Source: Bacteroidota bacterium
Lineage (GTDB): Bacteria > Bacteroidota > Rhodothermia > Rhodothermales > Bin80
Assembly (NCBI GenBank): GCA_026709065.1
Contig: JAPOTS010000037.1
Coordinates: 1 to 33,674, forward strand
Reading direction: 5' to 3'
Length of the DNA stretch: 33,674 nucleotides
The number at the start of each line of letters is the position of its first letter. Position 1 is the stretch's first letter. The notes under the pieces are model-generated. The model saw only the letters and a program-made list of their open reading frames with translations, ran no database searches and was not told the origin of the DNA. Positions 33,620 through 33,674 of this stretch are shown here, piece by piece. Both the position numbers and the translations under genes were made by a program.

Positions 33620-33674
33620 GGTTCTACTGCGTTTTCTGTGGAATTGATTAAATTTAGTCAAACTAACCTTTACA

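Noticed and set aside
1-33674. CRISPR array, tRNA, rRNA or complete insertion sequence
   Set aside because: No regularly spaced repeats, cloverleaf-like segments, rRNA signatures or intact transposase were found by reading; a tool-based scan would be needed to exclude weak cases.

Overview
The window looks like chromosomal DNA of a Gram-negative bacterium in the Bacteroidota/Rhodothermota/Balneolota neighbourhood. Four things point there: an ECF sigma factor, FecR anti-sigma and TonB receptor with an STN domain as a trio; TonB and Lol-type envelope genes; menaquinone genes; and the near absence of Shine-Dalgarno sequences before most starts. The phylum-level call is inference. I found no tRNA, rRNA, CRISPR array or intact insertion sequence.

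Layout: (1) 1-2.6 kb holds the 3' end of an unidentified gene, two small hypothetical genes, a YbbR-like envelope protein and a four-helix membrane protein. (2) 2.6-5.8 kb holds menF and menD, overlapping by 4 nt and preceded by a rare strong ribosome binding site. (3) 5.9-7.6 kb is a GMC flavoprotein oxidoreductase with a four-cysteine cluster. (4) 7.7-9.9 kb is a gap-pgk glycolytic operon on the minus strand. (5) 10.3-14.7 kb holds a membrane-anchored TPR protein, then a tightly packed run of outer-membrane barrel protein, LolD-type ATPase and menE; the 5' end of menE appears frameshifted. (6) 15.1-18.5 kb holds a YbaK-type deacylase gene converging, with overlapping stop codons, on a minus-strand cluster of SRAP protein, lipoprotein, birA and coaX in which birA overlaps both neighbours. 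(7) 18.5-20.7 kb is a small module of an 87-codon ORF and an AlbA_2/HATPase protein, flanked by an imperfect direct repeat. (8) 20.7-24.4 kb holds fabI, an L,D-transpeptidase and two NfeD-family membrane proteins. (9) 24.5-28.8 kb is a sigma factor-FecR-TonB receptor surface-signalling operon on the minus strand. (10) 29.0-32.9 kb holds a NupC nucleoside transporter divergent from a UvrD/PcrA helicase. (11) The right end holds only short unrecognised ORFs.

Most of the window is housekeeping: menaquinone synthesis (menF, menD, and a separate menE), glycolysis, fatty-acid synthesis, cofactor handling (biotin ligase, pantothenate kinase), DNA repair, envelope upkeep and regulated outer-membrane uptake. 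The parts most worth a second look are the repeat-flanked AlbA_2 module, the menE 5' frameshift, the GMC enzyme without visible partner subunits, and the palindrome abutting the promoter of the ybaK-like gene.
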